DNA of 35,711 nucleotides from Acidimicrobiia bacterium (lineage in GTDB: Bacteria; Actinomycetota; Acidimicrobiia; Spongiisociales; UBA5794): NCBI GenBank assembly GCA_013003395.1, contig JABDJC010000178.1:1-35711 (forward strand). Reading direction: 5' to 3'. Below, in pieces: positions 15,323 to 23,225 of this stretch. The notes beneath the pieces were generated by a model, which did no database searches, was not told the DNA's origin, and was given only the letters and a program-made list of their open reading frames with translations. The translations under genes were made by a program, and so were the position numbers. Position 1 is the stretch's first letter. Every line of letters starts with the position of its first letter.

Positions 15323-15817
15323 ATGACCGACATCGATGCCTGGTTCGCCGGCCGGATTCCTGACGACTGGTTCAAGGGACCCGCCGAAGTGATCGTCGAT
15401 CGAGACGAAATCGTCATCATCGGCACCCTGCCCGAGCCCGAAGTCGAGGACGAGGCAATGCTGCGAGCCGCATGCGAGTCGCGCATCTCGGGTCATCGAG
15501 AGGACACCCGAGCGAAGCGAGTGGCGATCGCAGCGCAGGCCGAGAGTCGGCTCGGACGCAAAGTGTCGTGGGGTGCGACGTGTGGAGACCTTCGGGTCAT
15601 CTTCACCCATCTCGCAGTGCCGACGATGACACGGCTACGGATCCGTGAGCGCCTCGTGCTCGACGTACTGGTCGATTCGGGCGTCGCCCGCAGTCGGAGT
15701 GACGCCCTGTCGTGGTGCGTGCGGCTCGTCGCTCGCAATCAGGACGAATGGCTCGACGAATTGCGGGGCGCCTTGACCGGCGTGGAAGCAGTTCGCGACA
15801 AAGGCCCGACCGTGTAG
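15323..15817 (+). CDS. Conserved actinobacterial protein with possible C-terminal ribbon-helix-helix segment
   Basis: A 164-residue cytoplasmic protein I cannot name. It begins MTDIDAWFAGRIPDDWF, then a short beta-rich part (VIVDRDEIVIIGTLPEPE), a highly charged helix (about residues 55-85) and VSWGATCGD. The C-terminal part, TRLRIRERLVLDVLVDSGVARSRSDALSWCV, resembles CopG/ribbon-helix-helix regulators in which one strand is followed by two helices. Proteins of this layout are, to my knowledge, widespread hypothetical proteins in actinobacteria. The palindrome in its promoter suits autoregulation. It starts 42 bases after the TDO stop but seems to have its own promoter. Confidence 0.8.
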   Translation: MTDIDAWFAGRIPDDWFKGPAEVIVDRDEIVIIGTLPEPEVEDEAMLRAACESRISGHREDTRAKRVAIAAQAESRLGRKVSWGATCGDLRVIFTHLAVPTMTRLRIRERLVLDVLVDSGVARSRSDALSWCVRLVARNQDEWLDELRGALTGVEAVRDKGPTV

Positions 15818-15821
15818 CCGA

Positions 15822-15850
15822 TTGCGGTGGGTGAACCCCATCGGTACATT
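15822..15850 (+). promoter_or_regulatory. Promoter of the aromatic leader/mutase transcript
   Basis: TTGCGG (15822-15827) and TACATT (15845-15850) are separated by exactly 17 bases. The leader peptide ATG follows the -10 box by 8 bases, so the leader ORF would lie at the very 5' end of the transcript. Confidence 0.65.
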
Positions 15851-15858
15851 GGCCAATC

Positions 15859-15921
15859 ATGCAAGAGACTCTCCAATTCCGCCCGTTCTTTGCCGGTCGC
15901 CCGGTGCACGCGGCGCGGTAG
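15859..15921 (+). CDS. Putative 20-residue leader peptide, Phe-containing
   Basis: ATG to TAG encodes MQETLQFRPFFAGRPVHAAR. Three of 20 residues are Phe, grouped in FRPFF, and the ORF sits between a good promoter and a terminator-like hairpin ahead of a chorismate mutase gene. This is the arrangement of ribosome-mediated attenuation, with phenylalanine supply as the probable signal. Phe attenuators ahead of aro genes are known in Corynebacterium; that this one works in the same way is inference. Confidence 0.6.
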   Translation: MQETLQFRPFFAGRPVHAAR

Positions 15922-15941
15922 CCGAGACCCACCCACTACCG

Positions 15942-15968
15942 ACCCGAAGCCACCGCGGCTTCGGGTTT
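15942..15968 (+). terminator. Attenuator-like hairpin before the DAHPS/CM gene
   Basis: Perfect 10-bp stem ACCCGAAGCC/GGCTTCGGGT (15942-15951 with 15957-15966) with a 5-base loop, followed by TTTCG. The T-run is short, so termination alone may be weak. It lies 21 bases after the leader stop codon and 34 bases before the next ATG. Confidence 0.6.
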
Positions 15969-15999
15969 CGCATTCCTGCCCCTCCATCGAGATCGACCG

Positions 16000-17058
16000 A
16001 TGCACGACGAACCCGAGTTGAAGAGCCACAGACGTCACGGAGTCGAGACAACGGTTGTCGCCGTCCAGAACGTTCGGTTCGGTGACGGCAGCTATCCGGT
16101 CATTGCGGGACCCGCGGTCGTCGAAGGCGAGGCCGAACTCGAGGAAGTAGCTCGTCTCGTCCACCGCGGCGGCGCGTCGGTGCTGCGTGCCGGCACCTTC
16201 AGGGCCGAGAATTCGCCATACGGCTTCAAAGGGTTGGGGGGAGAGGGCCTTCGCCTACTTCAGACCGCCGGGCTGGAGGTTGGACTTCCGACCATGACCG
16301 AAGTCCTCGAACCGGGTCACGCCGAGGTGATCGCCGAGCATGTGGACATCCTCGAGATCGGCGCGGAGAACATGCAGAATTTCGTGCTGTTGCAGGCTGC
16401 GGCCCAGACCCAACGTCCCGTTGTTCTGCAGCGCGGTCCGTCGGCCACGATCGACGAATGGTTGATGGCGGCCGAGTACATCCTCGCCGAGGACAACCAC
16501 GACGTCGTCTTGTGCGAGCGGGGGAGCCGAACGTTCGATCCGCGGACGACAGACACCATCGACATCTCGGCGGTACCGGTGGTTCAACGGATAAGCCACC
16601 TTCCCGTGCTCATCAATCCTGCGGGTGGAGTTGGCGGCGCGGACATCGCGACTCCGTTGGCGCTCGCCGGACGGACTGTCGGTGCCGACGGATTGATCCT
16701 CAACGTTCACGCAGTTCCTGGCGATGCCATGACCGGCGGGAACCACCACCTGGCGCCGACCGATTTCCTCACGTTGATGGAGAGCCTGGGAATCCCGCTG
16801 CTGAGAGATGAGATCGACCGTATCGATCGCGAGATCATCAAACTCCTGCGATCTCGGCTGATGAAGTCGGTCGAGATCGGTCGCATCAAGGCGGGGCGCG
16901 GTCTGGAAATCTTCTCGCCTGATCGTGAAGCCGAATTGCTCAATGAGGCGCGCGACGACGCCAAAACGCTCGGCGTCGACCCCGACTACGTGGAACAGAT
17001 CTTCCAGACGATCCTCGACCACTCCAAGGCTGCACAACGCAAGGCCGTTGAGGGCTAA
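16000..17058 (+). CDS. DAHP synthase-like domain fused to chorismate mutase; DAHPS active site degenerate
   Basis: A 352-residue fusion. Residues ~25-262 align throughout with type I (KDPG-like, Bacillus AroA-type) DAHP synthase: SPYGFKGLG, NMQNF, ATIDEW, AAEYI, LCERGSRTF, IDISAVP. Residues ~265-350 are an AroQ chorismate mutase with Arg269, Arg286, Lys297, Arg309, Glu310 and Gln346 matching the E. coli catalytic set. The DAHPS metal ligands are all replaced: Cys to Ala39 (GPAVVE), His to Gly209 (NPAG for DxxH), Glu to Asn235 (NVH for EVH), Asp to Gly246. KPRTS reads RAENS, GARN reads GAEN, and LKRG reads LQRG. The mutase should work (chorismate to prephenate for Phe/Tyr), whereas DAHP synthesis is unlikely. 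The first domain may be regulatory, structural or have a new ligand. Regulation by the upstream leader is likely. It converges with the methyltransferase gene, 1 base apart. Confidence 0.88.
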   Translation: MHDEPELKSHRRHGVETTVVAVQNVRFGDGSYPVIAGPAVVEGEAELEEVARLVHRGGASVLRAGTFRAENSPYGFKGLGGEGLRLLQTAGLEVGLPTMTEVLEPGHAEVIAEHVDILEIGAENMQNFVLLQAAAQTQRPVVLQRGPSATIDEWLMAAEYILAEDNHDVVLCERGSRTFDPRTTDTIDISAVPVVQRISHLPVLINPAGGVGGADIATPLALAGRTVGADGLILNVHAVPGDAMTGGNHHLAPTDFLTLMESLGIPLLRDEIDRIDREIIKLLRSRLMKSVEIGRIKAGRGLEIFSPDREAELLNEARDDAKTLGVDPDYVEQIFQTILDHSKAAQRKAVEG

Positions 17059-17059
17059 C

Positions 17060-17839
17060 TCACGTTTCGCCGCCCGCCAAGAGTCGAGCGGCGTACGCGT
17101 CTACCCGATACCGAACCGACAGACGATCTCCGGCGGGCAAGGCATCGGCTACGTCGCGAAGTACAGCCTGTCGTTCACGCTCCGGCAGCACAGCCACATG
17201 GCTCACCGACGCGACTCGGTCGAGCATCGAGAGCGGCGTCACCCTGACGTCGTGCCAGAACGTTGCGGCCTCCAAGTCGCCAAATCCTGGTCCGCTTTGC
17301 AGCGTGGGCGAGTCGTGTTTTCGCCACGGCGCTGACTTCTCCACGCGATCCATGATGGTCCAAACGTCGTCGACCCACTGCACCGATCGATCCCGCGCAT
17401 TCCAGATGAGCCCGACGCCGCCCCCCGGTCGCAACACACGGCGGAACTCGCGCCACGCGGCGTCGGCGTCGAACCAGTGAAACGCTTGGGCCACCGTGAT
17501 TGCGTCTGCGGTGAGCTCGTCGAAGGGCAGAGTCTCCGCCGATCCTGTGGCGATTTCGGTCTCGGGACTCAACTCGAGCAGCTTGGCAGCCATTGCTGCT
17601 ACCGGTTCGACGGCAATCACCCTGCCCGCCTTCGGCTCGAGAAGGCGAGTGAGCTTGCCGGTCCCGGCTCCCACGTCGATCACGACGGAGGTCGCCTCGA
17701 TTCCGGTCTGCTCACAGAGCCATCCCACGGCATCCGGCGGGTAGGACGGCCGCCCGGACTCGTATCGATCTGCGTCGGAACTGAAACCCGCGACGGCCAC
17801 CGCATGTACGTCGGCGGGTCGGCCTGCGGCACCCTTCAA
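17060..17839 (-). CDS. Class I SAM-dependent methyltransferase
   Basis: A 259-residue protein of the Methyltransf_11/UbiE-like type. The SAM motif I is VVIDVGAGTGKLTRLL, the acidic residue after strand 2 is in IAVEPVAAMAAKL, motif II is around ADAITVAQAFHWFD, and motif III is FRRVLRPGGGVGLIWNARD. The opening FSSDADRYESGRPSYPPDAVGWL is common in small-molecule methyltransferases of actinobacteria. Substrate unknown. TTG at 17839 lies 13 bases after the gpsA stop; a GTG at 17800 is an alternative. Likely cotranscribed with gpsA. Confidence 0.88.
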   Translation of the reverse strand: MKGAAGRPADVHAVAVAGFSSDADRYESGRPSYPPDAVGWLCEQTGIEATSVVIDVGAGTGKLTRLLEPKAGRVIAVEPVAAMAAKLLELSPETEIATGSAETLPFDELTADAITVAQAFHWFDADAAWREFRRVLRPGGGVGLIWNARDRSVQWVDDVWTIMDRVEKSAPWRKHDSPTLQSGPGFGDLEAATFWHDVRVTPLSMLDRVASVSHVAVLPERERQAVLRDVADALPAGDRLSVRYRVDAYAARLLAGGET

Positions 17840-17852
17840 GTCGCCGGCTCGA

Positions 17853-18860
17853 TCAATGGATGCCGTCCAGCTCGTGGCGTGCCGGCCTGCCCAGCAGATT
17901 GGCGACCATGACGTCGGGGTCGAGCCCTTCGTAGAGCATGGCCCCGACTTCGCTTGCGATCGGAACGTCGAGTCCGTGCCGGTCTGCCAACTCGATGACG
18001 GACTGCGTCGTCTTGACCCCTTCAGCCACCATCTTCATCTCAGAGATGATGTCGTCGAGTTTCCTGCCCTGACCCAGTGCCAGCCCAACCCGGTGGTTGC
18101 GGCTCTGCGTGCTCATGCAGGTGGCGATGAGGTCGCCCATGCCGGCAAGTCCAGCGAACGTCAGTGGACGTCCCCCGAGAGCCATACCCAGACGGGTGAG
18201 TTCCGCGAGCGAGCGGGTGACGAAGGCGGCAAGCGCGTTGAGTCCGTAGCCGAGCCCAGAAGCGACACCGGCGCCGATCGCCATGACGTTCTTCATGGCG
18301 CCAGCGGCTTCAGAGCCGATGACGTCGGTGTTGGTGTAGACGCGGAACTCCCTCGTGTGGAATATCACCTGGAGGATTTCTGCGATTGACTCGTCTGGCA
18401 TCGCAACGACAGACGCGGCCGGCTGACCCGCCACTATCTCGCGAGCCAGGTTCGGTCCCGTCAGCACTCCGATCCGGTTGGGTGCGACGCTCGGCAGCGC
18501 TTGGGCGATCACTTCCGTCATCCGAAGCAACGTTCCTTGTTCGAGGCCCTTGGTGAGGCTCACGACCGCAGCTCCTGAATCGATCCAAGGCGCAGCCTCT
18601 TCGAGGACGAAGCGAAAGCCGTGCGACGGCACGCCCATGACAACCAGTTCCGCACCAGAGACAGCACGCTCGAGATCAGCAGTGGCTTCGAGCTGATGGG
18701 GCAAGGCGAGTCCGGCGAGGTAGTCCGGGTTCTGGTGCGAGCTGTTGATCGCCTCGGCCAGCTCGGGACGACGCGCCCAGAGAATCGTCTCGCCCTTGGG
18801 GGCGATGATCGAAGCGACGGCTGTTCCCCATGATCCGGCTCCTATAACTGCGACTCGCAA
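17853..18860 (-). CDS. gpsA: Glycerol-3-phosphate dehydrogenase [NAD(P)+]
   Basis: Reduces dihydroxyacetone phosphate to sn-glycerol 3-phosphate for phospholipid synthesis. 335 residues: Rossmann motif VAVIGAGSWGTAVA at the very start, MGVPSHGFRFVLEE, SLTKGLE, TGPNLAREI, the catalytic Lys in EAAGAMKNVMAIGAG, and the substrate-binding STQSRNHRVG. The start is TTG at 18860, supported by GGAGGAG 8 bases upstream; in-frame sequence farther upstream is unlike the family. It is divergent from the PIN-PhoH gene. Confidence 0.95.
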   Translation of the reverse strand: MRVAVIGAGSWGTAVASIIAPKGETILWARRPELAEAINSSHQNPDYLAGLALPHQLEATADLERAVSGAELVVMGVPSHGFRFVLEEAAPWIDSGAAVVSLTKGLEQGTLLRMTEVIAQALPSVAPNRIGVLTGPNLAREIVAGQPAASVVAMPDESIAEILQVIFHTREFRVYTNTDVIGSEAAGAMKNVMAIGAGVASGLGYGLNALAAFVTRSLAELTRLGMALGGRPLTFAGLAGMGDLIATCMSTQSRNHRVGLALGQGRKLDDIISEMKMVAEGVKTTQSVIELADRHGLDVPIASEVGAMLYEGLDPDVMVANLLGRPARHELDGIH

Positions 18861-18918
18861 GTTCCCGTCTCCTCCTCCACGGATGATCTGAGAGTAGATC
18901 CTTTGAGACGGCGAGTTC

Positions 18919-20256
18919 GTGAGCCATGATGCACGCTGCGTGACTGCCACAAAGACTTACGTACTTGATACCTGTGTGTTGCTCGCCGATCCGCACTCGA
19001 TTCTGCGGTTCGACGAACACGACGTCGTGCTGCCGCTCGTCGTGATCGAAGAGCTCGACAGACAAAAGATTCGAATGGACGAAATAGGCGCCAACGCTCG
19101 TTCGGCGATCCGGCTGCTCGAAGAACTCGGCGCTTCTCGCCCCGGTGGCCTCAGCGAACCGGAACAGATCCCGAGCGGCGGCCGCCTCCGGATCGAGCTG
19201 AACGGGATCCACTCGAAACGACTCCCTGAAGTCCTCGACGCCTCGAAACCCGACCACCGAATTCTCTCTACCTGTCTCGAGCTTCAAGAAGACGGAGCAG
19301 CCGCAGTTCTCGTGACCAAGGATGCGGCCCTGCGGATCAAAGCCGCGCAACTCGGGATGGACGTCGAGGACTACCGGGGCGATACCGTTCAGGTGGACGA
19401 AACGTACTCGGGCGTCACAGAGATCTCTGCGTCTGCGGAAACCATCGACACGTTGTTCGCCGAGGGAAAAGCCAGGCTCCCGGACGTTCAGGGCATCACC
19501 AACCAGTTCGTCATCGTGAAAGGTCCTGGATCCCAATCTGGTCTCGCTCGGGTCGTCGAGTCCAGTCCGGAAACGGTGGTCACGAAGGTCAAGGGGACTC
19601 GCCATGCGTTCGGTATCGAGTCCAAGAACCTCATGCAGGCGTTTGCCCTCGATCTTCTACTCGACCCTGACGTGCCGGCGGTGAGCCTGATGGGAATGGC
19701 GGGTACCGGCAAGACGTTCCTGGCGCTTGCTGCGGCACTGGAGCAGGTGGTCGAATTGGGTGCGTACCGGAGAGTGTCGGTGTATCGCCCCCTCGTGGCG
19801 GTTGGTCGTCAAGAAGTCGGGTACCTGCCGGGGGACCTCGGCGAGAAGCTCGCACCATGGATGGCTGCCGTATACGACAACCTGTACGCACTGTTCTCCT
19901 CCGGAGACCAACGATCCGCTCGTGACGCGGTGGACGAACTCCTCGAGCGTGATGTGCTCGAAATGGCGGCAATCACCTACCTGCGAGGCCGATCGATCAC
20001 AGAGGAGATCGTCATCATCGACGAGGCTCAGAACCTCGAGCTGGCGACGCTCAAAGTGATCCTCACTCGAATGGGGACCGGGTCGAAGGTGATCTTCTGC
20101 GGAGACCTCACGCAAGTCGACAATCCGTACATCAGTCCCTTCGGCGGTCTGGCTGCGCTCATCGAGAAGTTCAAGGGCAAGGATCTCTTCGGGCATGTGA
20201 CCTTGGAACGTTCCGTCAGGAGCCGCCTAGCCGAACTCGCTGCGACGGTGCTGTGA
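18919..20256 (+). CDS. phoH2: PhoH2-type protein: PIN ribonuclease domain plus PhoH ATPase
   Basis: Up to 445 residues. The N-terminal PIN domain (to about residue 145) starts TYVLDTCVLLADP and holds acidic metal-binding residues in LDTCVLL, VIEELDR and VTKDAALRIKA. The PhoH domain has a Walker A MGMAGTGKTFLALA, the EVGYLPGDLGEKLAPW stretch, a Walker B EIVIIDEAQNLE, and GDLTQVDNPYISPFGGL. Mycobacterial PhoH2 is an RNA helicase/ribonuclease with the same layout. GTG at 18940 (VTATKTYVLDT) fits the family N-terminus better than GTG at 18919; the sequence does not decide. It converges with the LLM gene. Confidence 0.92.
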   Translation: MSHDARCVTATKTYVLDTCVLLADPHSILRFDEHDVVLPLVVIEELDRQKIRMDEIGANARSAIRLLEELGASRPGGLSEPEQIPSGGRLRIELNGIHSKRLPEVLDASKPDHRILSTCLELQEDGAAAVLVTKDAALRIKAAQLGMDVEDYRGDTVQVDETYSGVTEISASAETIDTLFAEGKARLPDVQGITNQFVIVKGPGSQSGLARVVESSPETVVTKVKGTRHAFGIESKNLMQAFALDLLLDPDVPAVSLMGMAGTGKTFLALAAALEQVVELGAYRRVSVYRPLVAVGRQEVGYLPGDLGEKLAPWMAAVYDNLYALFSSGDQRSARDAVDELLERDVLEMAAITYLRGRSITEEIVIIDEAQNLELATLKVILTRMGTGSKVIFCGDLTQVDNPYISPFGGLAALIEKFKGKDLFGHVTLERSVRSRLAELAATVL

Positions 20257-20268
20257 GCTGAATCGGAG

Positions 20269-21192
20269 CTACTGCCGAAGCTTCACCAAGGCTTCGTCGG
20301 CCAGCCCTGCGTCCTGTGAGACGAGCTGGAGATAGACCCGATCGACTCCGGCTTCCGCGAACTCGCTGAACCGCTCTCGATGTTCATCCCAGGTTCGAAA
20401 CACCAAGCCTCGCTTCTCGTACGCCTGCCTGACTTCCTGGGGGCTGCGACCGGTGCTGTCGATCCGACCGATGTTCTCGGTGATCTCGGCGTCAGAATCG
20501 CCGCTCACGACGACGGACGAAATGGTCACCATGATTGAGTCCGGGTCCCTTCCTGCCGCCGCTGCGGCGCGCCTCATCGTCTCGACCTTTGCGGTGATTC
20601 CATCCGGCTCGGTTCCGGCGACCGAGTACTCGCCACCGAATGTTCCGGCCAATGTCGGCGTCCGCTTGGGTCCGCTGCCACCCACGAGCAGTCGTAAGTC
20701 GGAGCGGGCGGCAGGCTTGTAGCTCAGTCCCTTGAAGCTGTATCGGTCAGAGGTGAACCCGTCCTCGGGTGCGGTGAAGAACTTGTGCAGGTATCCCAAA
20801 CCGTCTTCCAACATTCCGAAACGCTCGTTGCGGTCAGGATATGGAATGCCGAAATATCCGTGCTCGTCGTCGTGCCATCCGGTACCGAGACCGAGCACGA
20901 AGCGGCCGCCGGACAGCTCGTCTATCGAGATCGTCGATTTGGCGTACACGGCCGGATGTCGGAATGTGACGGGCGACACGAGCATGACGATCTCGATGTC
21001 TGTCGTGTCACGTCCGAGGGCTGCAGCTTGCACCAGACTGTCGTACGCCGCAGCGGACTGGTACCGATCGTCGTCGCTGCCGTAGAGGTAGTGATCGGCA
21101 AGTGCCACCGCAGCCGCGCCACGGCGCTCGCACACCCTGGCGATTTCGAGGACGTGGTCGTAAGCGCCAACGACCTGCAATGCGTAGTCCAT
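20269..21192 (-). CDS. LLM class F420-dependent oxidoreductase
   Basis: A 307-residue TIM-barrel protein of the luciferase-like monooxygenase/F420-dependent family. Motifs: FRHPAVYAKSTISIDELSGGRFVLGLGTGWHDDEH, the PLxVGG-like LRLLVGGSGPKRTPTLAG, and a C-terminal GVDRVYLQLVSQD. Substrate unknown. The ATG at 21192 is preferred: TAGCCT ends 7 bases upstream, and an in-frame start at 21222 would place that box inside the gene. It is divergent from the HIT gene. Confidence 0.88.
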   Translation of the reverse strand: MDYALQVVGAYDHVLEIARVCERRGAAAVALADHYLYGSDDDRYQSAAAYDSLVQAAALGRDTTDIEIVMLVSPVTFRHPAVYAKSTISIDELSGGRFVLGLGTGWHDDEHGYFGIPYPDRNERFGMLEDGLGYLHKFFTAPEDGFTSDRYSFKGLSYKPAARSDLRLLVGGSGPKRTPTLAGTFGGEYSVAGTEPDGITAKVETMRRAAAAAGRDPDSIMVTISSVVVSGDSDAEITENIGRIDSTGRSPQEVRQAYEKRGLVFRTWDEHRERFSEFAEAGVDRVYLQLVSQDAGLADEALVKLRQ

Positions 21193-21199
21193 CGCCGGG

Positions 21200-21205
21200 A
21201 GGCTA
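21200..21205 (-). promoter_or_regulatory. -10 box of leaderless LLM gene
   Basis: TAGCCT (minus strand) ends 7 bases before the ATG at 21192. Confidence 0.45.
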
Positions 21206-21274
21206 CCGCGGTCACGAGTCATCGAGCGACGGTCGCCTGAAGAGCAGCTCCGGAGGAGAAGGCGGTCATCGGGT

Positions 21275-21280
21275 TATTCT
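21275..21280 (+). promoter_or_regulatory. -10 box of leaderless HIT gene
   Basis: TATTCT ends 7 bases before the ATG at 21288. A GGAGGAG at 21251-21257 lies too far upstream to serve as a ribosome site. Confidence 0.5.
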
Positions 21281-21287
21281 GGCCTGC

Positions 21288-21710
21288 ATGGCGACAGTCT
21301 TCACGATGATCATCGACGGTGACCTTCCTGGTCGGTTCGTCTGGAAGGACGAGCGGTGCGTCGCCTTTCTCTCGATCAATCCCCTGTCGCCGGGCCACAC
21401 TCTCGTCGTCCCCAGGGAGCCGATCGACCATTGGCTCGATCTGCCCGAGGACCTTCGATCGCACCTGTTCAACGTGGCGCACAGCATCGGCAGGGCGATC
21501 GAATCCGCGTGGAATCCGCAAAAGGTCGGCCTGATAATCGCCGGCCTCGAGGTACCCCACGCGCACATTCACGTTTCCGCCGTGAATGCAGAGCGAGACC
21601 TCGACTTCTCCAACGCCGCAGCCGATCCAGATCCTTCGAGCCTCGACGATGCGGCCCAGCGCATCAGGCAGGCACTTCGAACTCAGGGCCATGAAGCGGT
21701 CGCCGACTGA
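21288..21710 (+). CDS. HIT family nucleotide hydrolase/transferase
   Basis: A 140-residue histidine-triad protein. The diagnostic triad is VPHAHIHVS near residue 88, with SINPLSPGHTLVVPREPIDHWLDLPED ahead of it, as in the FHIT/HINT superfamily. Such proteins cleave AMP or other nucleotide conjugates from phosphate, amine or dinucleotide substrates. Its 3' end overlaps the following MFS-like gene by 20 bases, so the two are expressed together. Confidence 0.93.
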   Translation: MATVFTMIIDGDLPGRFVWKDERCVAFLSINPLSPGHTLVVPREPIDHWLDLPEDLRSHLFNVAHSIGRAIESAWNPQKVGLIIAGLEVPHAHIHVSAVNAERDLDFSNAAADPDPSSLDDAAQRIRQALRTQGHEAVAD

Positions 21711-23040
21711 CGCTGGCGCCGGAGGCGGTAGACATTCCTCCGAACGAACCTCCAAGAACGAGTTCCTCGCCAACAGTCGTCGCGTCATCTCGTCGCGGGT
21801 TGGTGCCTTGTTCACGTCGAAGGGAATCGGATTCCGACGGCTCGCCGAGTCACACGCAACTTCGGTGGCAGGCGACACGCTGATTGCGATTGCGCTGGCA
21901 GGCACGTTGTTCTTCTCTGTTCCTTCTGCTCAAGCGCGCAGCAACATGCTTCTCTATCTGCTCGTGACGTTGGCGCCGTTCACCGTTCTCGGTCCCTTGC
22001 TCGGCCGGCTTTTCGACCGGTTTCCCGGCGCCTACCGGCTGGGGTTGGCGGTGAGCTCGTTTGGTCGGGCCATGGTTACGGCGGCGATGATCGGAGTTAT
22101 CGACAGCTTGCTTCTCTACCCTTTGGCTTTCGCTCTCTTGCTGCTCTCGAGAGTGCACGGGATCAGCAGGGCCAGCTTGTTGCCTGTCGTCCTGCCCGGC
22201 CCCCACGAACTCGTCACCTCGAACGCTCAGCTCGCCCGCATCGGCGTGTTGGTTGGCCTGGCGGCTGCCGCTGTCGGTGCTCTGGCTGCCCATTTCGTCG
22301 GTACCTGGCTCGTCCTGGTGATCGCCACCGCGGTCCTCACGTGGTCGGGTTGGTCGGCAATGGGCTTGCCGAGTGTCGAGATGCCTCGATGGGTGCCAGG
22401 GCGAGGGTCGGTGCCGGCGCGCCGGACGAACCGGCCACTGCGCCTCGCTGGATTCGCAACGGCAGGCGTCAGATCACTCAACGGGTTCCTGCTGCTGCTG
22501 GTTGCTTTCGCCTACCGCGACATCGACGCCGGGATCTTCGACTTCGGCGCCATCCTCGTTGCGGCAGGTGTCGGGTTCTTCGCGGCCGCCGTCGTGACGC
22601 CGATCATCGAGAAGTACGTTCCTGAAGAACCGATGATGGTCGCGGCGCTCGCCGTCGAGGCAGCCTTCGCCTTCCTTGCCGGTGTCGCCTTCGGCCTTCC
22701 GACAGCTGCCGCACTCGCCGCCGCGGCAGGATTCGCTTGGGGAACTGCCAAGTTCGGGTTCGACGGATTGCTTCAGGCCACGGTTCCGGCAGCGCATCGC
22801 GGCAGAGCCTTCACCTACTCCGAAACCCTCTTTCAAATAGCGTGGGTCATCGGCGCGGCCCTTCCGGTTGCCATCCCGTTCCCGTCTGAGATCGGCCTGG
22901 TGCTCGCCGGATTCGTGGCGCTCTTCGTACAGCTCATGTACGTGTCGGCGCTGTTGATACCGGTGGCGAAACAGCGGCGCGAGCGGTATACGTCGACCGA
23001 GCCGGCCAAGCCAAGACAAGACGTGACCGACCTGTTCTAG
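21691..23040 (+). CDS. MFS-like multi-pass membrane protein
   Basis: A 449-residue protein with a polar ~60-residue N-terminus, then about 10-12 membrane segments. GPLLGRLFDRFPGAYRLGL resembles an MFS loop 2-3 motif (GxLxDRxGxR-like), which suggests a divergent MFS permease. The second half starts after a basic loop (PGRGSVPARRTNRPLRL). Substrate unknown. The ATG at 21691 (MKRSPTD) is chosen since it lies inside the HIT gene end; later starts are possible because the N-terminus is not conserved-looking. The stop is followed by the hairpin repeat array. Confidence 0.75.
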   Translation: MKRSPTDAGAGGGRHSSERTSKNEFLANSRRVISSRVGALFTSKGIGFRRLAESHATSVAGDTLIAIALAGTLFFSVPSAQARSNMLLYLLVTLAPFTVLGPLLGRLFDRFPGAYRLGLAVSSFGRAMVTAAMIGVIDSLLLYPLAFALLLLSRVHGISRASLLPVVLPGPHELVTSNAQLARIGVLVGLAAAAVGALAAHFVGTWLVLVIATAVLTWSGWSAMGLPSVEMPRWVPGRGSVPARRTNRPLRLAGFATAGVRSLNGFLLLLVAFAYRDIDAGIFDFGAILVAAGVGFFAAAVVTPIIEKYVPEEPMMVAALAVEAAFAFLAGVAFGLPTAAALAAAAGFAWGTAKFGFDGLLQATVPAAHRGRAFTYSETLFQIAWVIGAALPVAIPFPSEIGLVLAGFVALFVQLMYVSALLIPVAKQRRERYTSTEPAKPRQDVTDLF

Positions 23041-23076
23041 AGGTTCGGGAGCGGTGATGGCTCGCCCGCCGCGTTT

Positions 23077-23125
23077 ATCGAGTGTGCTTCGAGTCGCGCT
23101 GAGCGCGGAAGTAGGCACACTCGAT
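23077..23125. repeat. Hairpin repeat, copy 1
   Basis: ATCGAGTGTGC and GCACACTCGAT form an 11-bp outer stem; inside, CGCGC-TGA-GCGCG forms a second small stem. Copies 2 and 3 follow at about 76 and 72 bases. There is no U-tract. Confidence 0.8.
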
Positions 23126-23153
23126 GTGTGTCCTGGCTCGTGCGTCGCGTTCA

Positions 23154-23200
23154 TCGAGTGTGCTTCGAGTCGCCCTCAGCGCGGAAGTAGGCACACTCGA
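23154..23200. repeat. Hairpin repeat, copy 2
   Basis: Same 10-bp outer arms (23154-23163 and 23191-23200). The inner stem has changed to CGCCCTCAGCGCG and is shorter. The sequence between the copies is less conserved. Confidence 0.8.
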
Positions 23201-23225
23201 CGGTTGTCTTCGCCCCCGCGTTTAT

